Origin: an uncultured Pontibacter sp.
Lineage (GTDB): Bacteria; Bacteroidota; Bacteroidia; Cytophagales; Hymenobacteraceae
Direction of reading: 5' to 3'
NCBI RefSeq assembly: GCF_947499215.1
Contig: NZ_CANMNI010000001.1
Location: 1,631,523 to 1,695,522, forward strand
DNA: 64,000 nucleotides
The notes under the pieces were generated by a model. That model ran no database searches. It was not told where the DNA came from and saw nothing but the letters and a program-made list of their open reading frames with translations. Shown piece by piece: positions 18,085-26,534 of the stretch. A program made the translations under genes and the position numbers. The first letter of the stretch is position 1. Each line of letters starts with the position of its first letter.

Positions 18085-18255
18085 AGTATTGGGTTTTGAT
18101 TCATCCGCAGCACCAAGGCCCGCGGAAGCATTATACTTTAAACACGTATCGACTTATAATAATTCGTTCGGCAAGCGCATCTGCAAAACTCATCAATTGC
18201 AGTGCAATATTGCCCTGCCATCATGCTTTGCTTGCTACGCAGCGCTGAACACCCG

Positions 18256-19515
18256 CTAAGGCGCAACCAGCTGCATCAGTATACCTGAAATATAGGCCGC
18301 GTAGGTACCCACGGCATAGCCTAGAATGGACAACAGCACCCCCACCGGCGCCAGAGCCGGGTGAAATGCCGCAGCTACAATAGGAGCCGAAGCCGCACCA
18401 CCCACATTGGCCTGACTGCCCACCGCTAGGAAGAAAAATGGAGCCTTAATGAGTTTGCCCACGATAAACAGAAGCAACATGTGCATCGAAATCCAGATGA
18501 TACCCACCAAAAACAGCCCCGGCTGACTCACAATAGCGGTCACGTCCATCTGCATACCGATGGTGGCTACCAGAATGTAAAGGAACAGACTGGCAATACG
18601 TGAAGCCCCTGCACCCTCTAGGTTGCGGGCTTTGGTCGTCGACAGCAACATGCCAAAAGTAGTTGCCAGCACCACCAGCCAGAAGAACCCGGAGGTCAAG
18701 CTAAAGCGGGCCAAGTTGGGTGCGTTGGCTTCTATCCAAGGAGCGATCATATCGGACAAAAGATGCGCTATACCTGTCAAACCGAAACCAACCCCGGCTA
18801 TCAGCATAATATCGGGCAGGGTCGGTATTTTCATGATGCTCTGGCGGTACTTCTCGATTTTGTTCTTCAAGTCGGTCACCGCTGAATTGTCAGCCTTAAA
18901 GAAAGCATCCACTTTATCGGACCGGCCAGCGCCATACAGCAACACGGCCATCCAGACGTTCGCCACGATTACGTCCACGGCTATCACAGCAGAGAATAGG
19001 TTCGGATTCGGCTGGAAAATCTCGTACATGGCCAACTGGTTTGCCCCGCCGCCAATCCAGCTACCGGCAATCGTGGTCAGTCCGCGCCACACAGCGTCTG
19101 GCCCCTGCCCCCCTACAATTTCGGGCGCGAATGTTGAGACAATGAGTATCGCCAGCGGACCGCCAATGACAATCCCGACTGTGCCCGTGATAAACATAAG
19201 CCCGGCTTTGTGGCGCAGCTTCCAGATCTCTTTTAGGTCGAGGCTGATCGTGAAAAGCACCAAACTCGCTGGCAGTAAGTAACGGGATGCCACGCCATAC
19301 AGAGCTGACGTTTCACCGGAGATGATATTAAGCGAGTTGAGCAAACTCGGAATGAGGTAGCACAGCAAGAGGGCCGGTACGACGGAGTAAAACTTCCGGA
19401 ATACGGCGCGGTCGCTGGAAGCGGTTTTGAAGATAATAGCAAGGATGACGACGAGAATGCCTAGCACGACCGCGTCGTTGGTGATGAGGGGTGCTGGGGA
19501 GGTGGTTTCTTCCAT
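18256..19515 (-). CDS. DUF819 family membrane protein (putative carrier)
   Basis: A 419-residue integral membrane protein with about 10-12 segments and the DUF819 hallmarks (FRKFYSVVPALLLCYLIPSL, LTTIAGSWIGGGANQ, VGGAASAPIVAAAF). The GSWIGGGANQ and GGAASAP stretches are small-residue re-entrant motifs like those of ion-coupled carriers such as gluconate or glutamate:sodium transporters. No substrate is established that I can name with certainty. Its place between NlpC/P60 and the dipeptide epimerase makes a murein peptide or amino-acid carrier plausible. Minus strand, with a 171-base gap to the NlpC/P60 gene. Confidence 0.85.
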   Translation of the reverse strand: MEETTSPAPLITNDAVVLGILVVILAIIFKTASSDRAVFRKFYSVVPALLLCYLIPSLLNSLNIISGETSALYGVASRYLLPASLVLFTISLDLKEIWKLRHKAGLMFITGTVGIVIGGPLAILIVSTFAPEIVGGQGPDAVWRGLTTIAGSWIGGGANQLAMYEIFQPNPNLFSAVIAVDVIVANVWMAVLLYGAGRSDKVDAFFKADNSAVTDLKNKIEKYRQSIMKIPTLPDIMLIAGVGFGLTGIAHLLSDMIAPWIEANAPNLARFSLTSGFFWLVVLATTFGMLLSTTKARNLEGAGASRIASLFLYILVATIGMQMDVTAIVSQPGLFLVGIIWISMHMLLLFIVGKLIKAPFFFLAVGSQANVGGAASAPIVAAAFHPALAPVGVLLSILGYAVGTYAAYISGILMQLVAP

Positions 19516-19705
19516 AAAGTAGATGGTTCCCTGTGAAGGGGTATTTTGTTTAAATCGATTTGCTTGAAGCTAACAATCTTTTCTTAATAGTTATAGCCTA
19601 TCCAGTGCTATTATACCTACGGCTTCGGCTTGTTTCTATGCAACTGGAATTAACGCACCCCTACCCCTCCAGAAAGGTAGAGCTGTTAAGTTCTGCCGAA
19701 AACTA

Positions 19706-19816
19706 TCCCCCTGAGGGGAGTATAGGGGTGTAAATTCAGAGTGGGAGTGCCAGTAACAGGCCAATTTTCATTTTCCCTGCAACTGTAAACACCCCTCTGC
19801 GCTCCCCTCAAGGGGA
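19706..19816. repeat. Imperfect palindromic repeat
   Basis: Left arm TCCCCCTGAGGGGAGTATAG and right arm, read in complement, TCCCCTTGAGGGGAGCGCAG, each about 30 bases and continuing into GGGGTGT, separated by about 50 bases. No coding potential; the track ORF at 19686-19880 is an artefact of it. It lies in the gene-free stretch 19516-20211, which also holds the dispersed repeat at 19970. Confidence 0.65.
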
Positions 19817-19969
19817 GAATTCGCTTGAACGTAACGGTTATGCCTCTAGAAAGAGGAATTTCCCGCAAAACCGGGTCCAACCACCCCTAACCCCTCCTTA
19901 TCCAAGGCGGGAAACTTCTGTTACTGCCATCTTACAGGCATAGACTTTGTAGTTTCTGCCACAAACCAT

Positions 19970-20201
19970 ACAAACCACTGGCACGCATTCAAAGACTAAC
20001 TCGCACGTTCCCTACGAAGCATATTGCATTAGCCAAGTGCACCTCTTGACGCTCCACTGTTTGAGCGTTCAGCGAGTTTGGAGCGTCTTGACTTTTTTGC
20101 CTACTGGGGGTAGGGGCCCTCGATTTTTTTGTCAAGAAAAAAAGTAGGTGCCCGCCGCACAGGCGAAACAGTGCCCAACTGGCCAAGCCAATCTATGAAA
20201 C
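19970..20201 (+). repeat. Dispersed repeat family 1, copy A
   Basis: About 230 bases closely matching 32191-32405 in the same orientation. The shared core contains the inverted repeat GACGCTCCA...TGGAGCGTC and a second palindrome around GTCAAG with poly-T/poly-A arms ending GTAGG. This copy carries about 18 extra bases (GGGGGTAGGGGCCCTCGA) inside the second palindrome, breaking its symmetry. It is non-coding; the track ORF at 19989-20186 is a by-product. Confidence 0.8.
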
Positions 20202-20211
20202 AAGGCTTTTG

Positions 20212-21279
20212 CTATACCTTACCAAACTGATTAATCAACCGCGTTAATCGCTGAATATCCCCCTCCGTATGCGCACTACTCAAAATAATCCTTGTAATCG
20301 GATTATCGGCAGGCGTCGGGTAGCGGAAACTGGAGATAATCACCCCATGTTCCTGCAGGTATGCCGCTAAACGATGTTCGTGCACCCCGAAAACCGGATA
20401 TCTGTCAAAGTAACTGAATTGCGCGGGTCGCTCCAAATGCTGCAGGAAGTAAGCAATATTCGAAAACAGCTTCTGCCGTGCTTCTTTGAATACCGCCTCG
20501 CATTGCAAAAAGGCATACAGGTAGGCAGGTATGGCCGGGGAAGCACCGCCGAAATAGTGACTGTTCCGCAGCTTATCAATTAGCTCTTTGTCACCCAACA
20601 CCACACCGGCAGGTATACCCAAGGCCTTTCCCATCGAACTTGCAACCACCAATCGTACATTCGGCTGCAGACGAGCCTTTAGCTGCGCGAACACACCGGC
20701 TCCGTCTTCTCCCGTTACCCCAAAGCCATGCGAATCATCGACTATCAGCGTGATTTGCTTGTCGGCGGGCAAGGCACTCAGCCAACTGAAACCATGGTTG
20801 CGAGCCTTGAGTGGGTCGAGGGAATTGCAGACCAGTATAATGTACTTCTCTTTGGAGCCCTGCACTTGCTGCAGCATGGGGCCTACCCAAGCGTCGTAGT
20901 TACCAATGACTTCATCAGTAATGCTGCGCCACATGGCCGGATGTGTGTTAGGGGCATAGATAAAGTATCCGCTTCCAACTAAAACTTGGACCAGCGCCTG
21001 ACAAGCCAGATAACCCGACGACATGGTAAATGCAGCCTCTGCACCAGTATAGCTTGCCAGATAGTCTTCTGCCTCCTCAAACACCCGCAGCTGCAGATTG
21101 GAGTTACGGGAGCTGGAGTAGTTGGTGCCGTAGCGTGCCATTCCCTCCAGCACACAATGCCTGAATTGCTCATTCACAGGTATACCCAGATAGGAGGTTC
21201 CGCTGAAAAACAGAAACTCCTCCCCTTTTACCACCAAGGTGCGCCCCGGCAGTTGGTCTGTGTATACCTTGTTGCCCAT
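20212..21279 (-). CDS. AOS/KBL-family PLP enzyme, coupled to the dipeptide epimerase
   Basis: A 355-residue fold-type I PLP enzyme of the alpha-oxoamine synthase group (8-amino-7-oxononanoate synthase, 2-amino-3-ketobutyrate CoA ligase). Visible landmarks: FFSGTSYLGI near the start, TMSSGYLAC phosphate-cup region, VDDSHGFGVTGEDGAG with the PLP-binding Asp and His, and SSMGKALGIPAG with the Schiff-base Lys. It is somewhat shorter than biotin-pathway BioF (about 385-400), and no other biotin gene is near. Its ATG overlaps the epimerase stop by one base (TAATG), so translation is coupled. The reaction is unknown. A role in using an amino acid released from murein peptides is inference. Confidence 0.85.
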   Translation of the reverse strand: MGNKVYTDQLPGRTLVVKGEEFLFFSGTSYLGIPVNEQFRHCVLEGMARYGTNYSSSRNSNLQLRVFEEAEDYLASYTGAEAAFTMSSGYLACQALVQVLVGSGYFIYAPNTHPAMWRSITDEVIGNYDAWVGPMLQQVQGSKEKYIILVCNSLDPLKARNHGFSWLSALPADKQITLIVDDSHGFGVTGEDGAGVFAQLKARLQPNVRLVVASSMGKALGIPAGVVLGDKELIDKLRNSHYFGGASPAIPAYLYAFLQCEAVFKEARQKLFSNIAYFLQHLERPAQFSYFDRYPVFGVHEHRLAAYLQEHGVIISSFRYPTPADNPITRIILSSAHTEGDIQRLTRLINQFGKV

Positions 21280-22298
21280 TAGGCTATGAGTGTGGCGCCG
21301 GTGCCGTTTACGTTTTCGCTGTAGCTTACTTTGCCTTGCTCAATGGTTACGCCAGTGGCGATGTCTTTGCTTAGCAACAGGGCACCGTCCATGTCCACGT
21401 AGTCGAGCATAGGCAGCAATTGCGCGATGGCCGATATACCTACGCTGGATTCTGTCATACAGCCGACCATCACTTTCATACCCAAGCTCTTGGCTTCGGC
21501 AATCATACGGCGGGCTGGCGTCAGGCCGCCGCACTTCACGAGCTTAATGTTGATGCCATGGAACAGGCCGTGACATTTGGCTACGTCGGCTTCCGTGATG
21601 CAGCTTTCGTCGGCAATCAGGGGCAGTTCGGAGCCCTCGTATACCTTTTTCATGCCCTCTAAATCGTCGGCTTTCATAGGTTGCTCGATAAACTGCACGC
21701 CTAGTTCTTTCAGCTGTTTTGAGTTCTCGATGGTTTCCTCCACACCCCAAGCGCAGTTGGCGTCTACACGGAAGATAGCATCGGTGTGCTTGCGCAGCTC
21801 TTTGATGATGGCCACGTCTTCTTTCGTACCCAACTTGATTTTGTAAAGCGGCCACGGCATTTCCTGCAGTTTCTTCACCATGTTCTCCACCGTGTCGATA
21901 CCAATGGTGTAGTTGGTGAGCGGCATGTTTTTCGCCTCGAGCCCCCACAGTTTGTAGAGTGGCTGGCCTTTCATTTTACCGAACAGGTCGTTGGCAGCCA
22001 AATCCAGCGCGCAAAGAGCGAAAGGGTTATCGGCTAGATGTGGTTGCATCTGTGCCCAGAACTCCTCTGGCGAAGTCAGCTCGGTTGACTCGATTTGCTC
22101 ACGGATATTCTCCAGCGCTTTGGTCATGCTCTTGATGGTGAAGCCGTAGTATGGATTGCTGGTCGCCTCGCCATAACCTTTGTGCTCCCCGTGCTGCAGT
22201 TCCACAATCATAGTCGGCTGCACATCGCGTGAGTCGTAGGAGATGGTAAAGGTATGCCGCAGTGGCAAGTCAAAAGAGCGTATCGTTAGTTTCAACAT
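21279..22298 (-). CDS. L-Ala-D/L-Glu (dipeptide) epimerase, enolase superfamily
   Basis: A 339-residue muconate-lactonizing-subgroup enzyme that converts L-Ala-D-Glu from murein into L-Ala-L-Glu so that ordinary peptidases can digest it. It carries the KxK pair (YKIKLG), the metal ligands in FRVDAN, FIEQP and IADES, the second-base Lys in IKLVKCGG, and the dipeptide-epimerase-specific DxD near the C-terminus (DMDGALLL). No signal peptide, so cytoplasmic. It sits first in a two-gene unit with the PLP enzyme, 187 bases after the PBP4-type gene, with a palindromic repeat in the gap. Confidence 0.92.
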   Translation of the reverse strand: MLKLTIRSFDLPLRHTFTISYDSRDVQPTMIVELQHGEHKGYGEATSNPYYGFTIKSMTKALENIREQIESTELTSPEEFWAQMQPHLADNPFALCALDLAANDLFGKMKGQPLYKLWGLEAKNMPLTNYTIGIDTVENMVKKLQEMPWPLYKIKLGTKEDVAIIKELRKHTDAIFRVDANCAWGVEETIENSKQLKELGVQFIEQPMKADDLEGMKKVYEGSELPLIADESCITEADVAKCHGLFHGINIKLVKCGGLTPARRMIAEAKSLGMKVMVGCMTESSVGISAIAQLLPMLDYVDMDGALLLSKDIATGVTIEQGKVSYSENVNGTGATLIA

Positions 22299-22360
22299 AG
22301 TGTTGGTCGTTTGTGTGGTCAGGTATAGATTAGGTTGTTGTTTCTGTTTTAAAGCTTTCT

Positions 22361-22477
22361 ATAGCATGGCGCGAGCGTCCTCGCTCGTGACTACTATCGT
22401 GGGGCCTCCGGCCCATTTTTATTCTTAGCGGCCAGAGGCCCCACTATATTGAGCACGAGCGAGGACGCTCGCGCTAT
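22361..22477. repeat. Long palindromic repeat, family 2, full copy
   Basis: Arms of about 50 bases (GCGCGAGCGTCCTCGCTCGT...GGGGCCTCCGGCC and its near-complement) around a 16-base AT-rich loop. The DNA can fold into a long cruciform or the RNA into a hairpin between the PBP4-type gene and the epimerase. A half copy (right arm) occurs at 32479-32527. Confidence 0.8.
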
Positions 22478-22485
22478 AAAGAATC

Positions 22486-23841
22486 TTAATACTTCTCGTG
22501 CACCTCCGTCATAATACGCTCCATGGCACTTCTTATTTCAGACGAAGATGTTTTAAAGTTGTTGTTCATAAAGCTGTACATCAACAGCTTGCCACTCTTT
22601 GTAATGATGTAACCGCTTTGGTTGTGTACGTGAGAGAGCGTGCCTGATTTACCAAATACGAAAGGTACATCGGCCTTGTAGATGTTCCGGAAAGTGCCGG
22701 GTCTGCCGCCGACAGCAAGCATAGGCAGGAGCTTCTCTCTTGGGCGCTCGGCATGCATTTTCTGTAAGAGCGCGATGATGCTGCGCGGCGTGAACATGTT
22801 CATGGAAGAGAGACCCGAACCGTCAATCCACACCGGTGGATCTTGCAGGTCGGACAGGTAGGTTATCACGGCGTGTTTGATAGCCCGCTCTACCGAGAGC
22901 GTATCCGAAAAGGTGCCGGAGCTCAAGAGTAGCAATTGCTCGGCCATCAGGTTGTCGCTCACTTGCAGCATGCGTTTGAATACGGTATCGGCGGGCAGAC
23001 CGTAGAGTATTTGAGCACCCGCAGGTATTGGGCGCTTCACCAGTTTGACAGGACGCTTCAAGGTGTCGGCCAGAAGCTGCACTGTCAGTTCGGGTGACGT
23101 GATAAAAGGCACTTCCTGCGAGAAGGCTATTGCTGCGCGTTTCGGGTTGTAGGCAATCTCGTTTGTGCGCCAAGCTCTTCGGAAGGTATCGCGGTGCGCG
23201 TTCGGCGTTGTATCCGGCTTCACCTGTTTTCTGAAGAAAGCCGGCGTAGTGGTATAGGCAGTGGTGCTGTCTTTCTTGAATTTCACGATGTTGCCGTGAA
23301 TCGGGAAAGGGCTACGCTCCGGCTGGTAATAGTAGTTATAATCGTCCCAGCCCCAGTTAGTCGCGAAGGGCGTGCTGGTCATGGGCGCCTCGATGTAGTA
23401 GAGTTTCTCCTTGCGGTTCTTCAGAAAATCGTAAGCGATGTTGTTTTGCAGGTCCATGTGCGTGAAGGTCGGATCGCCCGTGCCCCAGAAGATCAGCGAG
23501 TCGCCTTTGGCTACGTACTTGAGCGCAGGTATAGAATCGCCCAGCATTTTGGAGGCAGCATAAAACGTGAACAGTTTCGTATTGGAAGCTGGCACGAAGT
23601 ACTTGTCGGCATTGTGCTCCACCACCGCCTTGCCCAACTCGGGGTCGTACAGCACAAAGCCGACAAAGCTCTGTTGCAGGGTCTCCAGCTCCAATACCTG
23701 TCGCTTTATCTCCGCCGGTCCGTAAGGCGGTGTTACAGGCGTCTCCGCTACGGGCTTGGCGGCGCTACAGCCGAGTAGGAAGAGCAAGCCGAGGCAGGGG
23801 ATTAATTGTAAGGTATAGTGGGTGAGTAGGGGTTTGGTCAT
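22486..23841 (-). CDS. D-Ala-D-Ala carboxypeptidase/endopeptidase, PBP4 (S13) family lipoprotein
   Basis: The track start at 23862 overlaps the preceding gene. The ATG at 23841 (MTKPLLTHYTLQLIPCLGLL) gives a clean lipoprotein signal (LLGC) and a 2-base gap. The three penicillin-binding motifs are present: SxxK in PASNTKLF, SxN in VSDNLMAEQ, and KSG in FGKSGTLSH. S13 enzymes cleave the terminal D-Ala or the D-Ala-mDAP crosslink in the periplasm, which supports murein remodelling and supplies fragments to the neighbouring salvage genes. About 450 residues is usual for the family. Confidence 0.93.
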   Translation of the reverse strand: MTKPLLTHYTLQLIPCLGLLFLLGCSAAKPVAETPVTPPYGPAEIKRQVLELETLQQSFVGFVLYDPELGKAVVEHNADKYFVPASNTKLFTFYAASKMLGDSIPALKYVAKGDSLIFWGTGDPTFTHMDLQNNIAYDFLKNRKEKLYYIEAPMTSTPFATNWGWDDYNYYYQPERSPFPIHGNIVKFKKDSTTAYTTTPAFFRKQVKPDTTPNAHRDTFRRAWRTNEIAYNPKRAAIAFSQEVPFITSPELTVQLLADTLKRPVKLVKRPIPAGAQILYGLPADTVFKRMLQVSDNLMAEQLLLLSSGTFSDTLSVERAIKHAVITYLSDLQDPPVWIDGSGLSSMNMFTPRSIIALLQKMHAERPREKLLPMLAVGGRPGTFRNIYKADVPFVFGKSGTLSHVHNQSGYIITKSGKLLMYSFMNNNFKTSSSEIRSAMERIMTEVHEKY

Positions 23842-23843
23842 AG

Positions 23844-24689
23844 CTATTCTTTTATCGTCCAAGTAGTACAGTTCAACAGACCGCCGTGTAAACCTATTTG
23901 GTTAAAATTGATGGTTTCTATTGTCCGCTTTGGGTAAATGCTTTTAAACAGTTTTACCACTTCTTCATCCCTATTCCCAAAAACCTCAAAAATGGGTACA
24001 ACAATTAGATCCTTTACCTCCAAGAAGTTCACATAGCAACCAATCGCACTATCCGTATAATGCTTGCTTTTGAATTCAAAAAAGGGGATGTCAATGTAAT
24101 CAAGACCATACGATTGGATAATAGGCTTTATGCCTTTTACCCAATAAGTAAATTCAGCATTTCTGTCATTCCCAACAAGAGTATTATGATCTAAAAAACG
24201 AATCAATCCGTCGGCATGGCCAGTCATGTCTGATTTAATCTGCGGAATAATGATTACTTCAACTTCAAGCAATTCTTCAATTTCTGAAATCAGTTTCGAT
24301 TTAGATGAATACTCGGGATTTTCATCAAATATACGGTCAGTCAAGATTGCCCTATCAGACCAGTTTACAAGGTTTCCACCATCCAAATTAATGTTTGAAA
24401 ATCTGGCTTTTATTCCGTTTGCCTCACACACTTCTTTCGGGTCTGACTGAAGTACTGCATCATCTTTCAGGTAAGATGGCTCATATCGGAATTGCACATA
24501 CTGGCCGTCACCCGTCTGAATCGGCATGTAGTCCCTGCACCAAATATCTTTCGTTTCTTTAATGAATCGATAGTCAATAGAGTACTTGTCAAGCAAGGCT
24601 GTTAGTTGGTTGCAAGACTCACTGAACCTAATGTCTGATTGCAGCAAGTCTGACATCAGAACAGTATTTGTGTCCTTACTTAATATCAT
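23844..24689 (-). CDS. Agmatine/peptidyl-arginine deiminase-like protein, AT-rich
   Basis: A guanidine-modifying enzyme of the PAD_porph/agmatine deiminase group, about 281 residues from the ATG at 24689 (the track starts at 24713). Conserved blocks are visible: DIWCRDYMP, NLDGGNLV, MTGHADGLIRF with the catalytic His, and GLHGGLLNCTTW with the nucleophilic Cys. It is shorter than typical agmatine deiminases (about 340-370), without a signal peptide. Codon use is strikingly AT-richer than the flanking cell-wall genes. It overlaps the HNH gene upstream by 14 bases, so the two are translated together, and it runs 2 bases short of the PBP4-type start. Substrate unknown. Confidence 0.8.
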   Translation of the reverse strand: MILSKDTNTVLMSDLLQSDIRFSESCNQLTALLDKYSIDYRFIKETKDIWCRDYMPIQTGDGQYVQFRYEPSYLKDDAVLQSDPKEVCEANGIKARFSNINLDGGNLVNWSDRAILTDRIFDENPEYSSKSKLISEIEELLEVEVIIIPQIKSDMTGHADGLIRFLDHNTLVGNDRNAEFTYWVKGIKPIIQSYGLDYIDIPFFEFKSKHYTDSAIGCYVNFLEVKDLIVVPIFEVFGNRDEEVVKLFKSIYPKRTIETINFNQIGLHGGLLNCTTWTIKE

Positions 24690-25206
24690 TGAATTCCTCG
24701 AATTTCGTGTCAAAGAATGCTTTTCTGTCTTTTAAGTAAGCCAGATAGTCGCCTTCCTCGAAAATATCGCTCTTATCATTGTTGCAGAAGTAGCAAGCAA
24801 GTACACAATTTTCAGGACTGTATGTATTCACTGCCGAATCTCGCCGCTCTATTTCTAAGTATCTTCCTCTTATTCGCTTGCTCTGATTAAATTTCTTTTC
24901 AACCAGCGTAGCAATTACATGTTCGTCTGTTTTACAGTAGTAGCACGCTCCGTCTTGCTTTTTGTGTTGAGCAATATACCACTTGTAAAAAGAGTTGAAG
25001 CTAGTGAATCCGAAGCTTGGCGAGCCCTTTTTACTATGAAAGAGACCTCTAATTCTCTGGATTTTTTTAATCTCATCTGCACGTTCCAAGCCGTACTTTT
25101 TTGTAAAATCCGTTAATTCACCCCTCTTGATTTTAAATTCAGCACATACTTGATCAGCTAATTCTGAATTAATATAGACTTTCTCAAAAAGTAATTCTGC
25201 ATCCAT
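24676..25206 (-). CDS. HNH-type endonuclease-like protein with zinc knuckles, AT-rich
   Basis: A 176-residue protein. The N-terminal 80 residues are charged and helical. From about residue 88 it has CYYC, then LEIERRDS (the position of the first catalytic HNH residues), then SPENCVLACYFCNNDKSD, where CxxC and N-x-x-K-S-D match the metal-binding end of HNH nucleases. It could be a DNA nuclease or a relict of one. AT-rich like its overlapping partner. Together they form a small island between the PBP4-type gene and the amidase. No methylase is nearby. Confidence 0.75.
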   Translation of the reverse strand: MDAELLFEKVYINSELADQVCAEFKIKRGELTDFTKKYGLERADEIKKIQRIRGLFHSKKGSPSFGFTSFNSFYKWYIAQHKKQDGACYYCKTDEHVIATLVEKKFNQSKRIRGRYLEIERRDSAVNTYSPENCVLACYFCNNDKSDIFEEGDYLAYLKDRKAFFDTKFEEFNDIK

Positions 25207-25274
25207 GTTATTGCATCTACAAAGTGTTTGTCAGGAGTATTGTATAGAACTTCATTGTACTATCTCCCCCCAAT

Positions 25275-26189
25275 TTACAAATACTTCTGATACAGGTTAT
25301 ACAGAATCAACTTCTCATCCTCGGTCAAAGGCGCCTCTACATCCGTCTGAATAAAGTGAATCTTGAAAGCCCGCACGGCAGCCTCTGGATTACGCACATC
25401 ATAGCCGATAATGCGCAGGGCGTCGAGTGGGCTAAAGTGCTCGGGCAGCGTATACTTCGGCACGGTCTCCATCATTAGCAAAGGCGTTGTGTCATTCTCA
25501 CCCCCTACCGGCACCTCACGCAGTACTAGTTCCTTTTCCAGCACGTCTTCGTCATACCATAACCCAAAGCCGTGGTCGGCCAGCGTCTTCCACGGGAACA
25601 GCGGGCTCGGGTCTACTTTGCGAACCGGGGCAATATCGGCGTGGCCGATGAAGTTTTCGGCAGGTATACCGTGCTCTTTTTTAAGTTTTCCTAGTACAGC
25701 AATCAGGCTGGTGATCATCTCCTCTGGGAAGGGCTCAGAACCGTTGTTGTCAAGCTCTATACCTATAGATGATGAGTTGAGGTCAGTGTTGTTGCCCCAT
25801 TTTGCTGCGCCGCCGTGCCAAGCACGCATGTGGTCGTGTAACATCTGGTATACCTTGCCGTCGCGTCCGATCACATAGTGCGAACTTACTTGAGTCGAGG
25901 GCATAGTAAAGGTCTTCAAAGTTTGCTCAGTGGAGTTCTGCGCCGTGTGGTGGATGATCACATAATTCGGTTTGCGCATGTTGAAGTTGGTGGTGCCCAC
26001 CCAGTAATCGCCCTGTGGGTAGGTATGCTCGCCGGTCGGGGCCGCAGGTATAGCCCGTAGTGATTTGGCGTAGGCCTTGGCCTGTTTTTTATATGATTTG
26101 TTGGTAGCGGCATAGGGGTTAGTGGCGCAGCTTGCCAGTAGGCTGCAACCTAGCATCAGACTAAGTATGTGAGTAGAAATGCGTTTCAT
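25275..26189 (-). CDS. N-acetylmuramoyl-L-alanine amidase lipoprotein, AmiD/AmpD-like
   Basis: A 304-residue amidase_2 enzyme with a lipoprotein signal (SLLASC, Cys near 21). Zinc ligands are the second His of YVIIHHTAQ and the His/Asp of IGHADIAPVRKVDPS, and WHGG and SSSIGIELDN are also typical. Residues about 230-304 form a peptidoglycan-binding-like helical tail (FSPLDALRIIGYDV), as in E. coli AmiD. It cleaves the bond between MurNAc (or anhydro-MurNAc) and L-Ala in the envelope. It is divergent from the GH3 gene, which sits on the opposite strand across a 345-base gap. Confidence 0.93.
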   Translation of the reverse strand: MKRISTHILSLMLGCSLLASCATNPYAATNKSYKKQAKAYAKSLRAIPAAPTGEHTYPQGDYWVGTTNFNMRKPNYVIIHHTAQNSTEQTLKTFTMPSTQVSSHYVIGRDGKVYQMLHDHMRAWHGGAAKWGNNTDLNSSSIGIELDNNGSEPFPEEMITSLIAVLGKLKKEHGIPAENFIGHADIAPVRKVDPSPLFPWKTLADHGFGLWYDEDVLEKELVLREVPVGGENDTTPLLMMETVPKYTLPEHFSPLDALRIIGYDVRNPEAAVRAFKIHFIQTDVEAPLTEDEKLILYNLYQKYL

Positions 26190-26325
26190 GCTGTGTTCAC
26201 TTGTTCAGTAGATATATACATTCATATCGGCTATACCTGTCGGTGCTGTATATACCGCAAGTTTAGCGTTAGCGCAACTTGTGATTGGCCATCATGTACA
26301 ACCATCAGTTTCTGCTTCGCTCAAA

Positions 26326-26357
26326 TTGGGGGTGTGGCTTAGAAGCCACACCCCCAA
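26326..26357. repeat. Perfect 15-bp hairpin in the amidase/GH3 divergent gap
   Basis: TTGGGGGTGTGGCTT and its exact complement separated by AG. It lies in the 345-base gene-free stretch 26190-26534 between divergent genes. It does not look like a terminator for either gene. It may be a palindromic repeat unit or a regulator site. The rest of the gap is AT-rich with a possible plus-strand -7 box TATATTTG at 26392-26399. Confidence 0.6.
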
Positions 26358-26534
26358 CCCCCGACTTATAGGTATACCCGCCTTATCATCGTATATTTGA
26401 CAATAACCCATTACACGACGCCCCTAATATTGCTTTTATTTGCAGGAATTTAAAAAATTACCGCAAATAAAAATGCTTATACTCAAAAACTGTTAAATTG
26501 CAGTGTATCTGATATTACAAAAACCTATATCACC

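Noticed and set aside
19686-19880. 64-aa minus ORF in the repeat region
   Set aside because: Translates an imperfect palindromic repeat; no independent coding signal.
19989-20186. 65-aa minus ORF in dispersed repeat copy A
   Set aside because: Lies inside the dispersed repeat with palindromic stems; likely artefact.
22361-22477. Riboswitch or regulatory RNA
   Set aside because: The long palindrome is symmetric and has a second half copy elsewhere, which fits a repeat better than a conserved ligand-binding RNA.
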